Below, one piece after another: positions 1 to 9,757 of a stretch of 64,000 nt of DNA. Within the stretch, counting starts at the first letter, position 1. The number at the start of each line of letters is the position of its first letter. The stretch is from NCBI RefSeq assembly GCF_026659735.1, contig NZ_JANSKK010000002.1:1-64000 (forward strand), read 5' to 3'. This DNA is from Staphylococcus pettenkoferi. GTDB lineage: Bacteria > Bacillota > Bacilli > Staphylococcales > Staphylococcaceae. The translations under genes were made by a program, and so were the position numbers. A model generated the notes under the pieces. That model saw only the letters and a program-made list of their open reading frames with translations. It did not search any database and was not told the origin of the DNA.

Positions 1-62
1 CCCGTAAGAAGCGAGAGTCATAACATTGAAAATAATAGATAATAGAAATTTTTTGATCCAGA

Positions 63-1673
63 TTAGCTCTGTGGTTTAATAACACCGATTTCTTCGAGAT
101 ATTCACTATAAGGAATTTCTTTAGAAACTGCGCCAGGTTGATTAATATCAATCACACGGTTCGCAATTGTATTGATAAATTCAAAGTCATGTGAAGTAAA
201 GATAATAGAGCCTTTAAAGTTCTTCAAGCCTTCGTTCACAGACGTAATACTTTCAAGGTCTAAGTGGTTCGTTGGCTCGTCCATGAGCAATACGTTCGCT
301 TCAGATAGCATCATCTTACTCAACATACAACGTACTTTCTCACCACCAGATAAGACGCTGGCTTTCTTCTTAACTTCTTCACCGCTGAAGAGCATACGAC
401 CTAAGAAACCACGTAAGAACGTTTCAGTTTGTTCATCTTCAGGTGCATATTGACGTAACCAGTCAACAAGGTTCATGTCTACACCTTCGAAATAAGCGGA
501 ATTATCTTTAGGGAAGTAACTACGTGAAGTTGTCACACCCCATTTAACTGAACCTTCGTCAGGTTCCATTTCTCCCGCAAGAATCTTAAGTAATGCTGTC
601 TTAGCAATTTCGCTATCGCCAATGAGCACAGCCTTATCATTCGGATTCATAGTGAAGGAGATGTCATCAAGCACTTTTTCACCATCAATCGTTTTAGAAA
701 CGTTATTGACGAATAATAAGTCGTTACCGATTTCACGTTCAGGTGTAAATCTAACGAATGGGTAACGTCTTGAGGACGGTTGAATATCTTCAAGTTCAAT
801 TTTTTCCAATTGTTTCTTACGACTTGTCGCTTGTTTAGATTTTGATGCATTTGCTGAGAAACGCGCGATAAAGTCTTGTAATTCTTTAATCTTTTCTTCT
901 TTTTTCTTGTTTTGCTCTTGCGCCATCTTCATCGCAAGTTGGCTGGATTGATACCAGAAATCATAGTTACCGACGTAAAGTTTAATTTTACCGTAATCTA
1001 AATCCGCAATATGCGTACATACGTTATTGAGGAAGTGTCTATCGTGTGAGACAACAATCACAGTATTCTCGAAATTGATTAAGAAATCTTCGAGCCAGTT
1101 AATCGCAGGAATATCGAGACCATTGGTAGGCTCGTCGAGAAGTAAGACGTCTGGATCGCCAAATAAACTTTGAGCTAAGAGTACTTTCACTTTCTGATTG
1201 TTCTCTAGTTCAGACATTGTCTTGTCATGAAGTTCAGCTGGGATACCTAAACCTGAAAGGAGAGAACCCGCATCCGCTTCAGCATTCCAACCGTTCATTT
1301 CCGCAAATTCGCCTTCAAGTTCTGCCGCACGAATACCGTCTTCGTCACTAAAGTCAGGCTTCATATAAATTTCGTCTTTCTCTTTCATCACATTAAATAG
1401 TCTTTCATGACCTTGGATGACTACATCAAGTACGCGTTGATCTTCATACGCAAAGTGATCTTGTTTCAATATCGCTAAGCGCTCGTCTTTACCCATAGAA
1501 ACGTGGCCTGTTTGAGCGTCAATTTCACCAGATAATATTTTTAAAAATGTTGATTTACCAGCACCGTTCGCACCGATTAAACCATAGCAGTTCCCATCAG
1601 TAAATTTGATATTTACATCTTCAAATAACTTACGGTCCCCAAAACGCAAACTTACATCTGAAACTTGTAACAT
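63..1673 (-). CDS. ABC-F family ATPase (YkpA/YbiT-like)
   Basis: A 536-residue soluble protein with two ABC ATPase domains and no membrane segments, the layout of ABC-F proteins, which act on ribosomes rather than as transporters. The first domain has Walker A GANGAGKS (residues 34-41) and Walker B LLLDEPTNGLD. The second has signature LSGGEKVR and LLMDEPTNHLD. A charged, Lys/Gln-rich linker joins the domains. Two departures are visible: the first signature reads SELENNQKV instead of LSGGQ, and the second Walker A reads GDSEIAKT with Ala for the last Gly. I believe these are normal for the YkpA branch. AAAGGAG precedes the ATG. The gene is divergent from cvfB. Exact role (translation factor versus antibiotic protection) cannot be read from sequence. 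Confidence 0.93.
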   Translation of the reverse strand: MLQVSDVSLRFGDRKLFEDVNIKFTDGNCYGLIGANGAGKSTFLKILSGEIDAQTGHVSMGKDERLAILKQDHFAYEDQRVLDVVIQGHERLFNVMKEKDEIYMKPDFSDEDGIRAAELEGEFAEMNGWNAEADAGSLLSGLGIPAELHDKTMSELENNQKVKVLLAQSLFGDPDVLLLDEPTNGLDIPAINWLEDFLINFENTVIVVSHDRHFLNNVCTHIADLDYGKIKLYVGNYDFWYQSSQLAMKMAQEQNKKKEEKIKELQDFIARFSANASKSKQATSRKKQLEKIELEDIQPSSRRYPFVRFTPEREIGNDLLFVNNVSKTIDGEKVLDDISFTMNPNDKAVLIGDSEIAKTALLKILAGEMEPDEGSVKWGVTTSRSYFPKDNSAYFEGVDMNLVDWLRQYAPEDEQTETFLRGFLGRMLFSGEEVKKKASVLSGGEKVRCMLSKMMLSEANVLLMDEPTNHLDLESITSVNEGLKNFKGSIIFTSHDFEFINTIANRVIDINQPGAVSKEIPYSEYLEEIGVIKPQS

Positions 1674-1825
1674 GTCATAACTCCTTTACGTTATTATACC
1701 GGACAAATTATAACATATAATAAGAACGCATTCGATAGTCATGATGAGAATCGTGATAGGGTTTAATGCTAGGAGTATCAATGCGTGTTATAATAGTTAA
1801 GATTATATGTGCAAAGGAGATAATT

Positions 1826-2737
1826 ATGGCACACAATGAACAAGATATTGCAGGAACAATCGATTTCCTAGAAGTGGTAGATACCTCAGGTTCTACCTAT
1901 ATATTACGTGGTCCCAATAATGAAATAGTAAAGTTGAATCCTTCTGAAATTAGTGAAGAAGATGACTTAGAAGTAGGAGAGGAATATAGTTTCTTCATAT
2001 ATCCGAACCGTTCAGGGGATTTATTTGCTACGCAAAACATGCCTGACATTACTAAAGACAAATACGATTTCGTTAAGGTGTTAAAAGCCGACCGTGATGG
2101 CGCACATGTGGACGTAGGCTTACCTCGTGAAGTATTGATTCCTTGGGAAGACCTACCGAAATTGAAATCACTTTGGCCAGCTCAGGGTGATTACGTCCTT
2201 GTCACTTTACGTATCGATAGCCAACGTCAAATGTTCGCGCGTCTCGCTTCAGAAACGATTGTCGAACGCATGTATACACCAATCCATGATGGCCGTTATC
2301 ATAATCAAGAAATTCAAGCGCGTCCATACCGTTTACTTCGCGTTGGAACATTTTTACTCTCAACTGAAGGACATAAGATCTTTGTGCATCAATCTGAACG
2401 TAAAGAAGAACCGCGTCTAGGCGAGTTAATGAATGTCCGCATCATTGGCTACAATGAGAAAGGGGAGCTCAATGGTTCGTTCTTACCTCTCGCCCATGAA
2501 CGCTTAGATGATGATGGCCAAGTGATCTTTGATTTACTCGTAGAATATGACGGGAAACTTCCTTTCTGGGATAAGTCTAGTCCTGAAGCCATTAAAGAAG
2601 TCTTTAACATAAGTAAAGGAGCTTTCAAACGTGCGATAGGCCACTTGTATAAAAGAAAAATAATTAACATAGAAACAGGACAAATTAGTTTAACGAAAAA
2701 AGGTTGGAGTATCGCGAAAGATAATGAAAATATGTAG
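1826..2737 (+). CDS. cvfB: CvfB, S1-domain RNA-binding virulence regulator
   Basis: A 303-residue protein matching the CvfB/YitL family: S1-like nucleic-acid-binding domains through most of the length and a C-terminal winged-helix region (from about residue 225, ending in a Lys-rich helix-turn-helix). In S. aureus CvfB binds RNA and affects expression of virulence factors. The reading frame opens 60 bases upstream, but the start at the sequence MAHNEQ is preferred: AAAGGAG lies 7 bases before that ATG and the length then fits the family (about 300). The gene is monocistronic, followed by a strong hairpin terminator, and divergent from the ABC-F gene. Confidence 0.93.
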   Translation: MAHNEQDIAGTIDFLEVVDTSGSTYILRGPNNEIVKLNPSEISEEDDLEVGEEYSFFIYPNRSGDLFATQNMPDITKDKYDFVKVLKADRDGAHVDVGLPREVLIPWEDLPKLKSLWPAQGDYVLVTLRIDSQRQMFARLASETIVERMYTPIHDGRYHNQEIQARPYRLLRVGTFLLSTEGHKIFVHQSERKEEPRLGELMNVRIIGYNEKGELNGSFLPLAHERLDDDGQVIFDLLVEYDGKLPFWDKSSPEAIKEVFNISKGAFKRAIGHLYKRKIINIETGQISLTKKGWSIAKDNENM

Positions 2738-2802
2738 GACTTCGGAACCGACTTTGAAAAGATAGATTCAAACAAATTTAACAATAGTATAGATTGCATA
2801 AT

Positions 2803-2853
2803 AAGCTTGAATTCGCGTAAGTGACTTACTTATGTTCGAATTCAAGCTTTTTT
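2803..2853 (+). terminator. Rho-independent terminator of cvfB
   Basis: A perfect 13-bp inverted repeat (AAGCTTGAATTCG, 2803-2815, with CGAATTCAAGCTT, 2837-2849), a 21-base loop and a T run follow cvfB by 65 bases. Confidence 0.88.
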
Positions 2854-2970
2854 AGATGTATGGGGTTTTTGGCAACTTCTCACTCATTTTAAGAATATAA
2901 GACCTAAACATAGCGAAAGATTCTCCAATCCAAGAATTCACGCACCACTTAAACTTCTCATTCTACATTT

Positions 2971-3007
2971 TTACAGCTTTTTAAACGAACTTAACTTAAT
3001 CTTTACA
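2971..3007 (+). promoter_or_regulatory. Candidate PhoP (Pho box) repeats upstream of pstS
   Basis: Four TT(A/T)A-type hexamers recur at about one helical turn: TTACAG (2971), TTAAAC (2981), TTAACT (2991) and TTTACA (3002). PhoP boxes of Bacillus relatives are TT(A/T/C)A(C/T)A repeats spaced about 11 bases, and pstS is a classical target. A possible -10 (TAATAT, 3039-3044) lies downstream. The intergenic stretch 2738-3093 otherwise holds only the cvfB terminator. Confidence 0.55.
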
Positions 3008-3093
3008 CTGCAACTATTTTAACTTAATAAACAACCTCTAATATAAACAGTGAAATAACTTAAACATTACATATCACTGAGGAGGATGTTGGA

Positions 3094-4068
3094 ATGAAGA
3101 AATGGCAATTCGTTGGTACATCGATTATCGGCGCATCGTTACTACTTGGCGCTTGTGGGGGAGGAAATGCCAACTCGGGTAACGATAGTTCAAACAAAGT
3201 GAAGGGCGATGGCTCATCTACAGTCGGCCCAATCATTGAGAAGTTAAATGAGAAATTCTCGAAAGACCATTCAGATGTCACAGTATCTTCAGGTACAGCA
3301 GGCACAGGTGGCGGTTTCGAAAAATTCATCGCTGGTAACACTGATTTCTCTAATGCTTCTAGACCAATCAAAGATGAAGAAAAGAAAAAACTACAAGATA
3401 AAAATATCAAATATCATGAATACAAAGTTGCACAAGACGGCGTAACAATTACTGTCAATAAAGATAACGATTTCGTTGATACGTTAACGAAAGATCAACT
3501 CAAAGATATTTATTCTGGTAAAGATAAGACTTGGAAAGACGTAAACTCTAAATGGCCAGATAAGAAAATCAAAGCGTTCTCACCAGACCAATCTCACGGC
3601 ACTTACGACTTCTTTACTGAAGAAGTGATGAACGACGGCGACATTAAAGCAGATAAAAATGCTGATACTAACGTCATCGTTAAATCCGTTCAAGATAACA
3701 AAGAAGGTATTGGTTACTTCGGCTACAACTTCTACGAACAAAATAAAGACAAATTAAAAGAAGTTAAGATCAAAGATAACGACGGCAAAGTAACGAAACC
3801 GACTAAGAAAACAATTCAAAATGATTCTTACGCCTTGAGTCGACCACTCTTTATCTATACTAATGATAAGAAACTCGAAAGCAATAAAGGCTTCCAGAAA
3901 TTCATGAAATTCGTCATGGATGATAAAGGTAAATCTGCCGAAAAAGCTGGATTCGTCGCACTACCTGATAAAGATTACAAACAACAAAAGAACGAAATTA
4001 AAGATTTTATTAAAAAACACGATAAGAAAGACGACGATAAAGACAGCAAAGATAAAGAGGATAAATAA
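3094..4068 (+). CDS. pstS: PstS, phosphate-binding lipoprotein
   Basis: A 324-residue substrate-binding protein of the high-affinity phosphate ABC importer. The N-terminus is a lipoprotein signal (positive MKK, hydrophobic core, lipobox LLGAC with Cys21), so it is lipid-anchored outside the membrane. Typical PstS motifs are GDGSSTVGP near residue 40, GTAGTGGGF, and SHGTYDFF. The C-terminus is a Lys/Asp-rich tail. GAGGAGGATGTTGGA precedes the ATG. It is first of pstS-pstC-pstA-pstB-phoU. A hairpin separates it from pstC, which probably lets PstS be made in excess over the membrane parts. Expression is expected under phosphate starvation through PhoPR. Confidence 0.96.
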   Translation: MKKWQFVGTSIIGASLLLGACGGGNANSGNDSSNKVKGDGSSTVGPIIEKLNEKFSKDHSDVTVSSGTAGTGGGFEKFIAGNTDFSNASRPIKDEEKKKLQDKNIKYHEYKVAQDGVTITVNKDNDFVDTLTKDQLKDIYSGKDKTWKDVNSKWPDKKIKAFSPDQSHGTYDFFTEEVMNDGDIKADKNADTNVIVKSVQDNKEGIGYFGYNFYEQNKDKLKEVKIKDNDGKVTKPTKKTIQNDSYALSRPLFIYTNDKKLESNKGFQKFMKFVMDDKGKSAEKAGFVALPDKDYKQQKNEIKDFIKKHDKKDDDKDSKDKEDK

Positions 4069-4089
4069 GTTAATTTCTAAATAGGAGAT

Positions 4090-4157
4090 AAAGATTGGGG
4101 AGACCGAGTAGAAAGCGAAGCATGATCAATCACCTTTCTACGCTTCCCAATCTTTTT
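4090..4157 (+). terminator. Intercistronic hairpin between pstS and pstC (attenuator/processing)
   Basis: An outer stem (AGATTGGG near 4093 with CCCAATCT at 4146-4153) encloses an inner stem (TAGAAAG / CTTTCTA), and TTTTT follows. The position inside an operon suggests partial termination or a 3' stabiliser of pstS mRNA rather than full termination. Confidence 0.7.
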
Positions 4158-4194
4158 ACATAATTGGGAGTTACAGAAGAAAGAAGGGATGCTA

Positions 4195-5124
4195 TTGACT
4201 ACACCACAAATTAACGTAAGCAAGATGATTGAAGAGAAACAATCGAAATCTAAAGTAACGAGCGATAAAGTCGTTCCAAAGGTGCTTGCACTCATCGCGC
4301 TGATTTCAATTCTAACTACACTAGGTATATTAGTGACATTACTCACTGAAACCATCACATTCTTTACACGCATACCACTGACTGAATTCCTATTCACAGC
4401 GGAGTGGTCGCCATTCACTTCGTCACCGAAATACGGAATTTGGGCACTCATCATCGGCACACTGAAGATCACAGTCATTGCCACAATCGTAGCAGTGCCA
4501 ATCGGCTTAGGTTCTGCAATTTATCTCAGTGAATATGCCTCAAAGACGGCACGTAAGATCATTAAACCTACCTTGGAATTATTGTCAGGAATTCCGACGA
4601 TTGTCTTTGGTTTCTTCGCCTTAACTTTCGTCACACCTTTACTCAGATCTATCTTTCCTGATATCAATAGCTTCAATTCCATCAGTCCTGGAATTGTTGT
4701 AGGTATCATGATTATTCCACTCATCTCGAGCATGAGTGAAGACGCGATGTCTTCAGTTCCTAACAAAGTGCGAGAGGGCGCTTTAGGAATGGGCGCAACT
4801 AAGTTTGAAGTTGCTCGTAAAGTCATTGTCCCTGCTGCGACATCAGGCATCATGGCATCAATTGTGTTAGCCATTTCGAGAGCGTTAGGGGAAACGATGA
4901 TCGTGTCGTTAGCAGCCGGCAGTACACCGAGCTCGTCATTCGATTTAACGAATTCGATTCAAACGATGACCGGTTACATCGTCCAAGTTGCGACAGGTGA
5001 TGCAACTTTCGGCTCTACAGCTTACTACAGTATTTATGCGGTAGGATTCACACTATTCATCTTCACAATCATCATGAATTTGATTTCTCAATGGATTACT
5101 CACCGCTTCAGAGAGGAGTATTAA
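4195..5124 (+). CDS. pstC: PstC, phosphate ABC transporter permease
   Basis: One of two membrane permeases of the Pst importer, about 309 residues with six hydrophobic segments and the inner-membrane transport signature (EGALGMGATKFEVARKV, about residue 195). I prefer the TTG start at 4195, because AAGAAGGG ends 6 bases before it; the in-frame ATG at 4189 directly abuts the same Shine-Dalgarno sequence and would add two residues. One base separates its stop from pstA. It pairs with PstA to form the channel driven by PstB. Confidence 0.95.
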   Translation: MTTPQINVSKMIEEKQSKSKVTSDKVVPKVLALIALISILTTLGILVTLLTETITFFTRIPLTEFLFTAEWSPFTSSPKYGIWALIIGTLKITVIATIVAVPIGLGSAIYLSEYASKTARKIIKPTLELLSGIPTIVFGFFALTFVTPLLRSIFPDINSFNSISPGIVVGIMIIPLISSMSEDAMSSVPNKVREGALGMGATKFEVARKVIVPAATSGIMASIVLAISRALGETMIVSLAAGSTPSSSFDLTNSIQTMTGYIVQVATGDATFGSTAYYSIYAVGFTLFIFTIIMNLISQWITHRFREEY

Positions 5125-5125
5125 T

Positions 5126-6043
5126 ATGACGGTTTCTGCACCATCTCGACAACTCAAGCAGAATGACACAAAGCTAAATCAACGTATACGTCAACGACTC
5201 AAACTCAATCGCATACTGAAATATGTACTCTTAGGCTGCACTTTAGTGGGCTTGCTCGTCCTTGCCGTTCTGATTATCGACACTTTGATAAAAGGTACGA
5301 GCCATCTCAACTTACATTTTCTAACGTCGTTCTCTTCTTCTACGCCAAGCATGGCAGGGATTAAAGGTGCTCTAGTTGGTACGCTATGGTTAATGGTGAC
5401 GATCATTCCCATTTCAATTATTCTCGGCGTGGGGACAGCGATTTATTTAGAAGAATACGCACGCGATAACACGTTCACACGTATTATTAAAATTAGTATT
5501 TCAAACTTAGCAGGCGTGCCATCCGTCGTTTTCGGTTTACTTGGTCTGACGATATTCGTTAGAGGTATGGGCATCGAAGCGCTTGGATTAGGCAACTCAA
5601 TTATTGCTGCAGCATTGACGATGTCGCTACTCATTTTACCGATAATTATCGTTGCAAGCCAAGAGGCGATTCGTGCAGTCCCGCAAGCGATGCGAGATGC
5701 TTCATATGGTTTAGGTGCAACCCAATGGCAAACAATACGTCGCGTCGTTCTACCTGCTGCACTACCAGGTATCTTAACTGGCTTTATATTAGCTTTATCA
5801 CGTGCATTAGGGGAGACGGCACCACTCATTCTCATTGGTATTCCAACTGTCTTATTGTCGCTACCATCTAGTATATTCGATCAATTTCAAGCTTTACCAA
5901 TGCAGATTTATAACTGGGCGAAACTACCGCAAGCTGAATTCCAGAACGTCGCTTCAGCCGGAATTATCGTCTTGCTCATCATCTTACTGTTAATGAATGC
6001 GATAGCCATCTTTTTACGTAATAAGTTTAGTAAAAAATTTTAG
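5126..6043 (+). CDS. pstA: PstA, phosphate ABC transporter permease
   Basis: Second permease of the Pst system, 305 residues. A basic, hydrophilic N-terminus of about 30 residues is followed by six predicted membrane segments. The cytoplasmic loop has the coupling motif DASYGLGATQWQTIRRV (about residue 190), which contacts the ATPase. GAGGAG lies within the end of pstC, so the two are translationally close. It forms a heterodimer with PstC. Confidence 0.95.
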   Translation: MTVSAPSRQLKQNDTKLNQRIRQRLKLNRILKYVLLGCTLVGLLVLAVLIIDTLIKGTSHLNLHFLTSFSSSTPSMAGIKGALVGTLWLMVTIIPISIILGVGTAIYLEEYARDNTFTRIIKISISNLAGVPSVVFGLLGLTIFVRGMGIEALGLGNSIIAAALTMSLLILPIIIVASQEAIRAVPQAMRDASYGLGATQWQTIRRVVLPAALPGILTGFILALSRALGETAPLILIGIPTVLLSLPSSIFDQFQALPMQIYNWAKLPQAEFQNVASAGIIVLLIILLLMNAIAIFLRNKFSKKF

Positions 6044-6055
6044 GAGAGTGTAACT

Positions 6056-6898
6056 ATGTCTCAACTTTTACAAGAAAGAAAAAATACCAAGGTCGCACAA
6101 CGCCTTTCTGACTTTAACCAACCCGAGAAACAACCCTCATCAAAAAATATCGTCTATTCTACACAAAATTTAGACTTATGGTACGGGGACTATCACGCTT
6201 TAAAAAATGTCAGTTTAGATATAGAGGAGAATACGATTACTGCAATCATAGGTCCTTCAGGTTGTGGTAAGTCCACGTATATCAAAGCGTTAAACCGTAT
6301 GGTCGAACTCGTGCCCTCAGTTAAGACTGCAGGTAAGATTTATTATCGCGACCAGAATATCTTTGACCGTCAACTACCGGTAGAGAAGCTGAGAACGAAA
6401 GTAGGTATGGTCTTTCAACACCCGAACCCTTTTCCGAAATCGATCTACGACAATGTCACTTACGGTCCGAAGATGCACGGCATTAAGGATAAGAAGACGC
6501 TCGATGCCATCGTCGAAAAGTCGTTAAAGGACGCTGCAGTATGGGATGAAGTCAAAGACAAGCTTAATCGCAATGCCTATAGCTTATCAGGTGGTCAACA
6601 ACAACGTGTATGTATTGCGCGTACACTCGCGATTCAACCTGATGTGATACTCATGGATGAGCCTACATCTGCACTAGATCCCATTTCGACTCTAAAGATT
6701 GAAGAGCTCGTTCAAACGTTGAAAGAAGATTATACCATCATCATGGTGACACATAACATGCAACAGGCTGCACGCGTATCTGACCGCACTGCTTTCTTCC
6801 TTAACGGTTACGTCAATGAGTATAACGATACAGATACATTGTTCTCGCATCCTGTCGATAAGGAGACAGAAGATTACATTTCAGGAAGATTTGGTTAA
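6056..6898 (+). CDS. pstB: PstB, phosphate ABC transporter ATPase
   Basis: ATPase of the phosphate importer, 280 residues. It shows Walker A GPSGCGKS (about residue 66), Q-loop FQHPNPFP, signature LSGGQQQR, Walker [14 protein letters not shown] and the switch histidine in MVTHNMQQA. The first 35 residues are an extension before the ABC core, as in other staphylococcal PstB proteins. AGGAG precedes the ATG. One base separates its stop from phoU. It is cytoplasmic and drives PstCA. Confidence 0.97.
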   Translation: MSQLLQERKNTKVAQRLSDFNQPEKQPSSKNIVYSTQNLDLWYGDYHALKNVSLDIEENTITAIIGPSGCGKSTYIKALNRMVELVPSVKTAGKIYYRDQNIFDRQLPVEKLRTKVGMVFQHPNPFPKSIYDNVTYGPKMHGIKDKKTLDAIVEKSLKDAAVWDEVKDKLNRNAYSLSGGQQQRVCIARTLAIQPDVILMDEPTSALDPISTLKIEELVQTLKEDYTIIMVTHNMQQAARVSDRTAFFLNGYVNEYNDTDTLFSHPVDKETEDYISGRFG

Positions 6899-6899
6899 T

Positions 6900-7538
6900 A
6901 TGATGACAATTCGTTCACAATATGAGGCAAATATTGATGCTTTGCACCACAAGCTGAGACGAATGGGCCTGCGTGTTTATAGCAGCATCACAAGAGCCAT
7001 TCAATCGCTAAATGACAATAATAAAGCACGTGCACGCCAAGTGATTGCGAAAGATCAATTGATTAATCAACTTGAAACAGATATTAACGAAAGTGTCGTT
7101 CTGCTAATTTTAAAACAACAACCTGTAGCTTCAGATTTAAGATTAGTGCTCGCTGCGTTAAAGATTGCGAACGAACTTGAACGTATTGGTGACAACGCTA
7201 CGAACATTGCACATATTCGTTTGCGCACACGAATCGATGATGAATACGTGCTGAAACGCCTAGAAGCGATGGGGCAGTTAAGTATGTTGATGTTGGAAGA
7301 TCTCTATACCGCAATTCAAGAGCAGGAATTGTCTTTAATCGAAGAGATTATTCAACGTGACCAAGATATTGATGATCTCTATACACACATTATTAATATT
7401 ACGTATTTAATTGATAACGATCCTTACGTGGCAGGGCAGGCACATCTCGCTGCACGATCTTTAGAACGCATCGGTGATCACATTGGTAATATTGCAGAAA
7501 ATATACTTTATTATTACACGGGAGAACTTAATAATTAA
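6900..7538 (+). CDS. phoU: PhoU, phosphate signalling regulator
   Basis: A 212-residue all-helical protein with two PhoU three-helix repeats. Metal-binding style E/D motifs occur in both (ERIGDNATNIA about residue 75; ERIGDHIGNIAENI near residue 180). PhoU links Pst transporter status to the PhoR kinase and restrains phosphate uptake. The open frame extends upstream inside pstB, but homology begins at MMTIRSQYE and AGGAAG lies 11 bases upstream of the first of two adjacent ATGs. It is the last gene of the pst operon and is followed by a large structured terminator. Confidence 0.94.
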   Translation: MMTIRSQYEANIDALHHKLRRMGLRVYSSITRAIQSLNDNNKARARQVIAKDQLINQLETDINESVVLLILKQQPVASDLRLVLAALKIANELERIGDNATNIAHIRLRTRIDDEYVLKRLEAMGQLSMLMLEDLYTAIQEQELSLIEEIIQRDQDIDDLYTHIINITYLIDNDPYVAGQAHLAARSLERIGDHIGNIAENILYYYTGELNN

Positions 7539-7544
7539 GAAGAA

Positions 7545-7640
7545 AATCCTAGTTCATCAGTACTTACTTTCAACGGAGCGAGGGAACTTGATACCTCTGA
7601 CACTGTTCCTTATAAAGTTATGAACTAGGATTATTTTGTT
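7545..7640. terminator. Large branched hairpin between convergent phoU and pepF
   Basis: A 13-bp outer stem (AATCCTAGTTCAT, 7545-7557, with ATGAACTAGGATT, 7620-7632) encloses 62 bases with a further helix (GGAAC near 7583 with GTTCC). T-rich tracts flank both sides, so it can end transcription in both directions. The enclosed segment is far longer than a simple terminator loop. Confidence 0.7.
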
Positions 7641-7669
7641 TTTTAAAATTGTAACTCGCTAACTACCAT

Positions 7670-9475
7670 TTAACCTTCAATCTCATCTGTAAGACGCTCA
7701 AGTTCATCGACAAGTTCGCCGATGTAGGCAATCGTTTCTTTCAATGGTTGGTCCGTTGTAATATCGATACCTGCAGTTTGAGCTAAGTCGATTGGAGATA
7801 AGCTGCCGCCCGCTTTCAATGTCTTCAACCAATCTTGTACGGCTGGTTCACCTTCATTTTTAATACGCTGTGACATGACTGTGCCAATTGTTAAACCAGC
7901 TGAGTATGTGTAAGAGTAGAGGCCCATATAGTAGTGTGGTTGACGCATCCAAGTGAGCTCCGTACCCTCTGTAAGTTGTACACTATCACCGTAGAATTGT
8001 TGATAAACGTTGTACATAATATGGTTCAATGTCTGTGCTGTGAGTGATTCACCTTGATCAACCAGGTTATAGACTTCTCGTTGATAAGCAGCTTCTAACA
8101 AGTGCGTGACCATATTATGATAGTACGTACGAGCGATGATAGACCCAATCACCCAACGCTGGAATTTAGGGTCATCATCTTGTTTGAACAAGTAATTCGC
8201 CATGAGCATTTCATTCATTGTCGACGGTGCTTCAACGAAATAAAGTGAGGGTTCAGAATCTAAATAAGGTTGTGTGCTTTGTGCAAGCTTAAAGTGCCCA
8301 GCATGACCCAATTCATGTGCTAACACGAAGGTTTCTGTCATTTTACCTGTCCAAGAGATAAAGACGTAAGAATGCGTTGCATAAGGACTCGCGCAGTACG
8401 CACCTGTCTCTTTACCTTTGTTCTGAGCAAAGTCAATCCATCGGTCGCGATACGCTGTCTGTAGCATGTCCACATAATCGTCACCCATCACACTTAACGC
8501 ACCATAAATATAATCTTTAGATTCCTCGATAGAAATTTCCGGCTCGTATGACGGATCTACAGAGACTTTTAAGTCCTCGAAACGCATGTCGTCGAGTCGA
8601 TGGATACGTTTAATCAAACGTGCGTACTTCTGCATAATAGGCGCTAAATCTTCCATAATCACGTCGATTTGACGGTCATACATCTCACGTGTCACTTCCT
8701 GATCGCTGAGCAAGAAGTCGATGACAGAGTCGTAACCACGCATCGTCGCCTCAATCTTCTGTTGTTGCACGTGCATATTGTACGTTGCAGCAGTCGTATG
8801 TTGATACTTTCTCAAACCTTCACTAAAATGCTTGAAAGCTTTGCGACGGAACTCAGGATCTGGATGATCTTCATATTCATTTTCGAATGTAGCGTAATCC
8901 ATCGGCACTGACTTGTCCTGGTGATTAAATGGTTCAAAGGTAATATCAAGCATCTTTGTAGTACCATATAAGTCGAATGCACTATCAAATGTAGGCGACA
9001 GACTCGCTAACGTTTCTTCAACTTCAGGACTTAATTGAGATACTTTTTTCTTTTTCAACTGCTTGAAGTAATGGGGAACATTCGTTTCCGCAATGAGTTG
9101 ATCCAAACCTTCGTCAGATAACGCGGTGATTTCCGACTCAACGAATGACAGTTGACTCGTGATTTGACCTAAAGAGGTATTGAGTTTCGCATTTAAAGTT
9201 TGGGCTGCATCATCCGTTGCATCTACACTTAGACGCAACTCACTGTAATTGACCATACTATCAATGTTAATGAGCAATTCAGTGAACGGTGTTAAGATAT
9301 CTTTCACATCTTGCACGTGTTGAAGTGACCCTTTATATTGTTGATTAAACTGTTTGGCTTTCTCTAATGTCTGATTTAGAGTCTGGTAAAAGGCCTCATC
9401 AGATTGAAAGACATCTGTGATATCCCATTTTTCATTTTCCGCAACTTCATGTCGCGCTGGTAAATGATTTCCCAT
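7670..9475 (-). CDS. pepF: Oligoendopeptidase F (M3B zinc peptidase)
   Basis: A 601-residue cytoplasmic zinc metallopeptidase of the M3 family that cleaves short peptides. The zinc-binding motif HELGHAGHF is clear at about residue 385, with the downstream family Glu in EAPSTMNEML. Length matches PepF (about 600). The frame can start at a GTG at 9481, but AAGGAG lies only 3 bases before it and 9 bases before the ATG at 9475, so the ATG is preferred. It is monocistronic and convergent with phoU. No signal peptide is present. Confidence 0.95.
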   Translation of the reverse strand: MGNHLPARHEVAENEKWDITDVFQSDEAFYQTLNQTLEKAKQFNQQYKGSLQHVQDVKDILTPFTELLINIDSMVNYSELRLSVDATDDAAQTLNAKLNTSLGQITSQLSFVESEITALSDEGLDQLIAETNVPHYFKQLKKKKVSQLSPEVEETLASLSPTFDSAFDLYGTTKMLDITFEPFNHQDKSVPMDYATFENEYEDHPDPEFRRKAFKHFSEGLRKYQHTTAATYNMHVQQQKIEATMRGYDSVIDFLLSDQEVTREMYDRQIDVIMEDLAPIMQKYARLIKRIHRLDDMRFEDLKVSVDPSYEPEISIEESKDYIYGALSVMGDDYVDMLQTAYRDRWIDFAQNKGKETGAYCASPYATHSYVFISWTGKMTETFVLAHELGHAGHFKLAQSTQPYLDSEPSLYFVEAPSTMNEMLMANYLFKQDDDPKFQRWVIGSIIARTYYHNMVTHLLEAAYQREVYNLVDQGESLTAQTLNHIMYNVYQQFYGDSVQLTEGTELTWMRQPHYYMGLYSYTYSAGLTIGTVMSQRIKNEGEPAVQDWLKTLKAGGSLSPIDLAQTAGIDITTDQPLKETIAYIGELVDELERLTDEIEG

Positions 9476-9757
9476 AATCACACACTCCTTTATGACGCTT
9501 TAGTTTACATTATACATGATTTTCGGATAGTAGACTGTTTGTGCGATTTTACGATGATAAGTTGTAAATGGTAAAGGTCCTCAGTTTTACTAGTGTTTGC
9601 GATTTGCATTTTAACTCAAAGGGGAAAAGTTGTGGGAATTTAAAAGGGATGATTGAGATTAGAGGTGAAAGGGAAGGCGGATAATAACTATTGATTCATA
9701 ATCATCGTCAAATAAGCTAAACTAAAGTAACGATGGAACTAGAAAGGTTAGATACTC

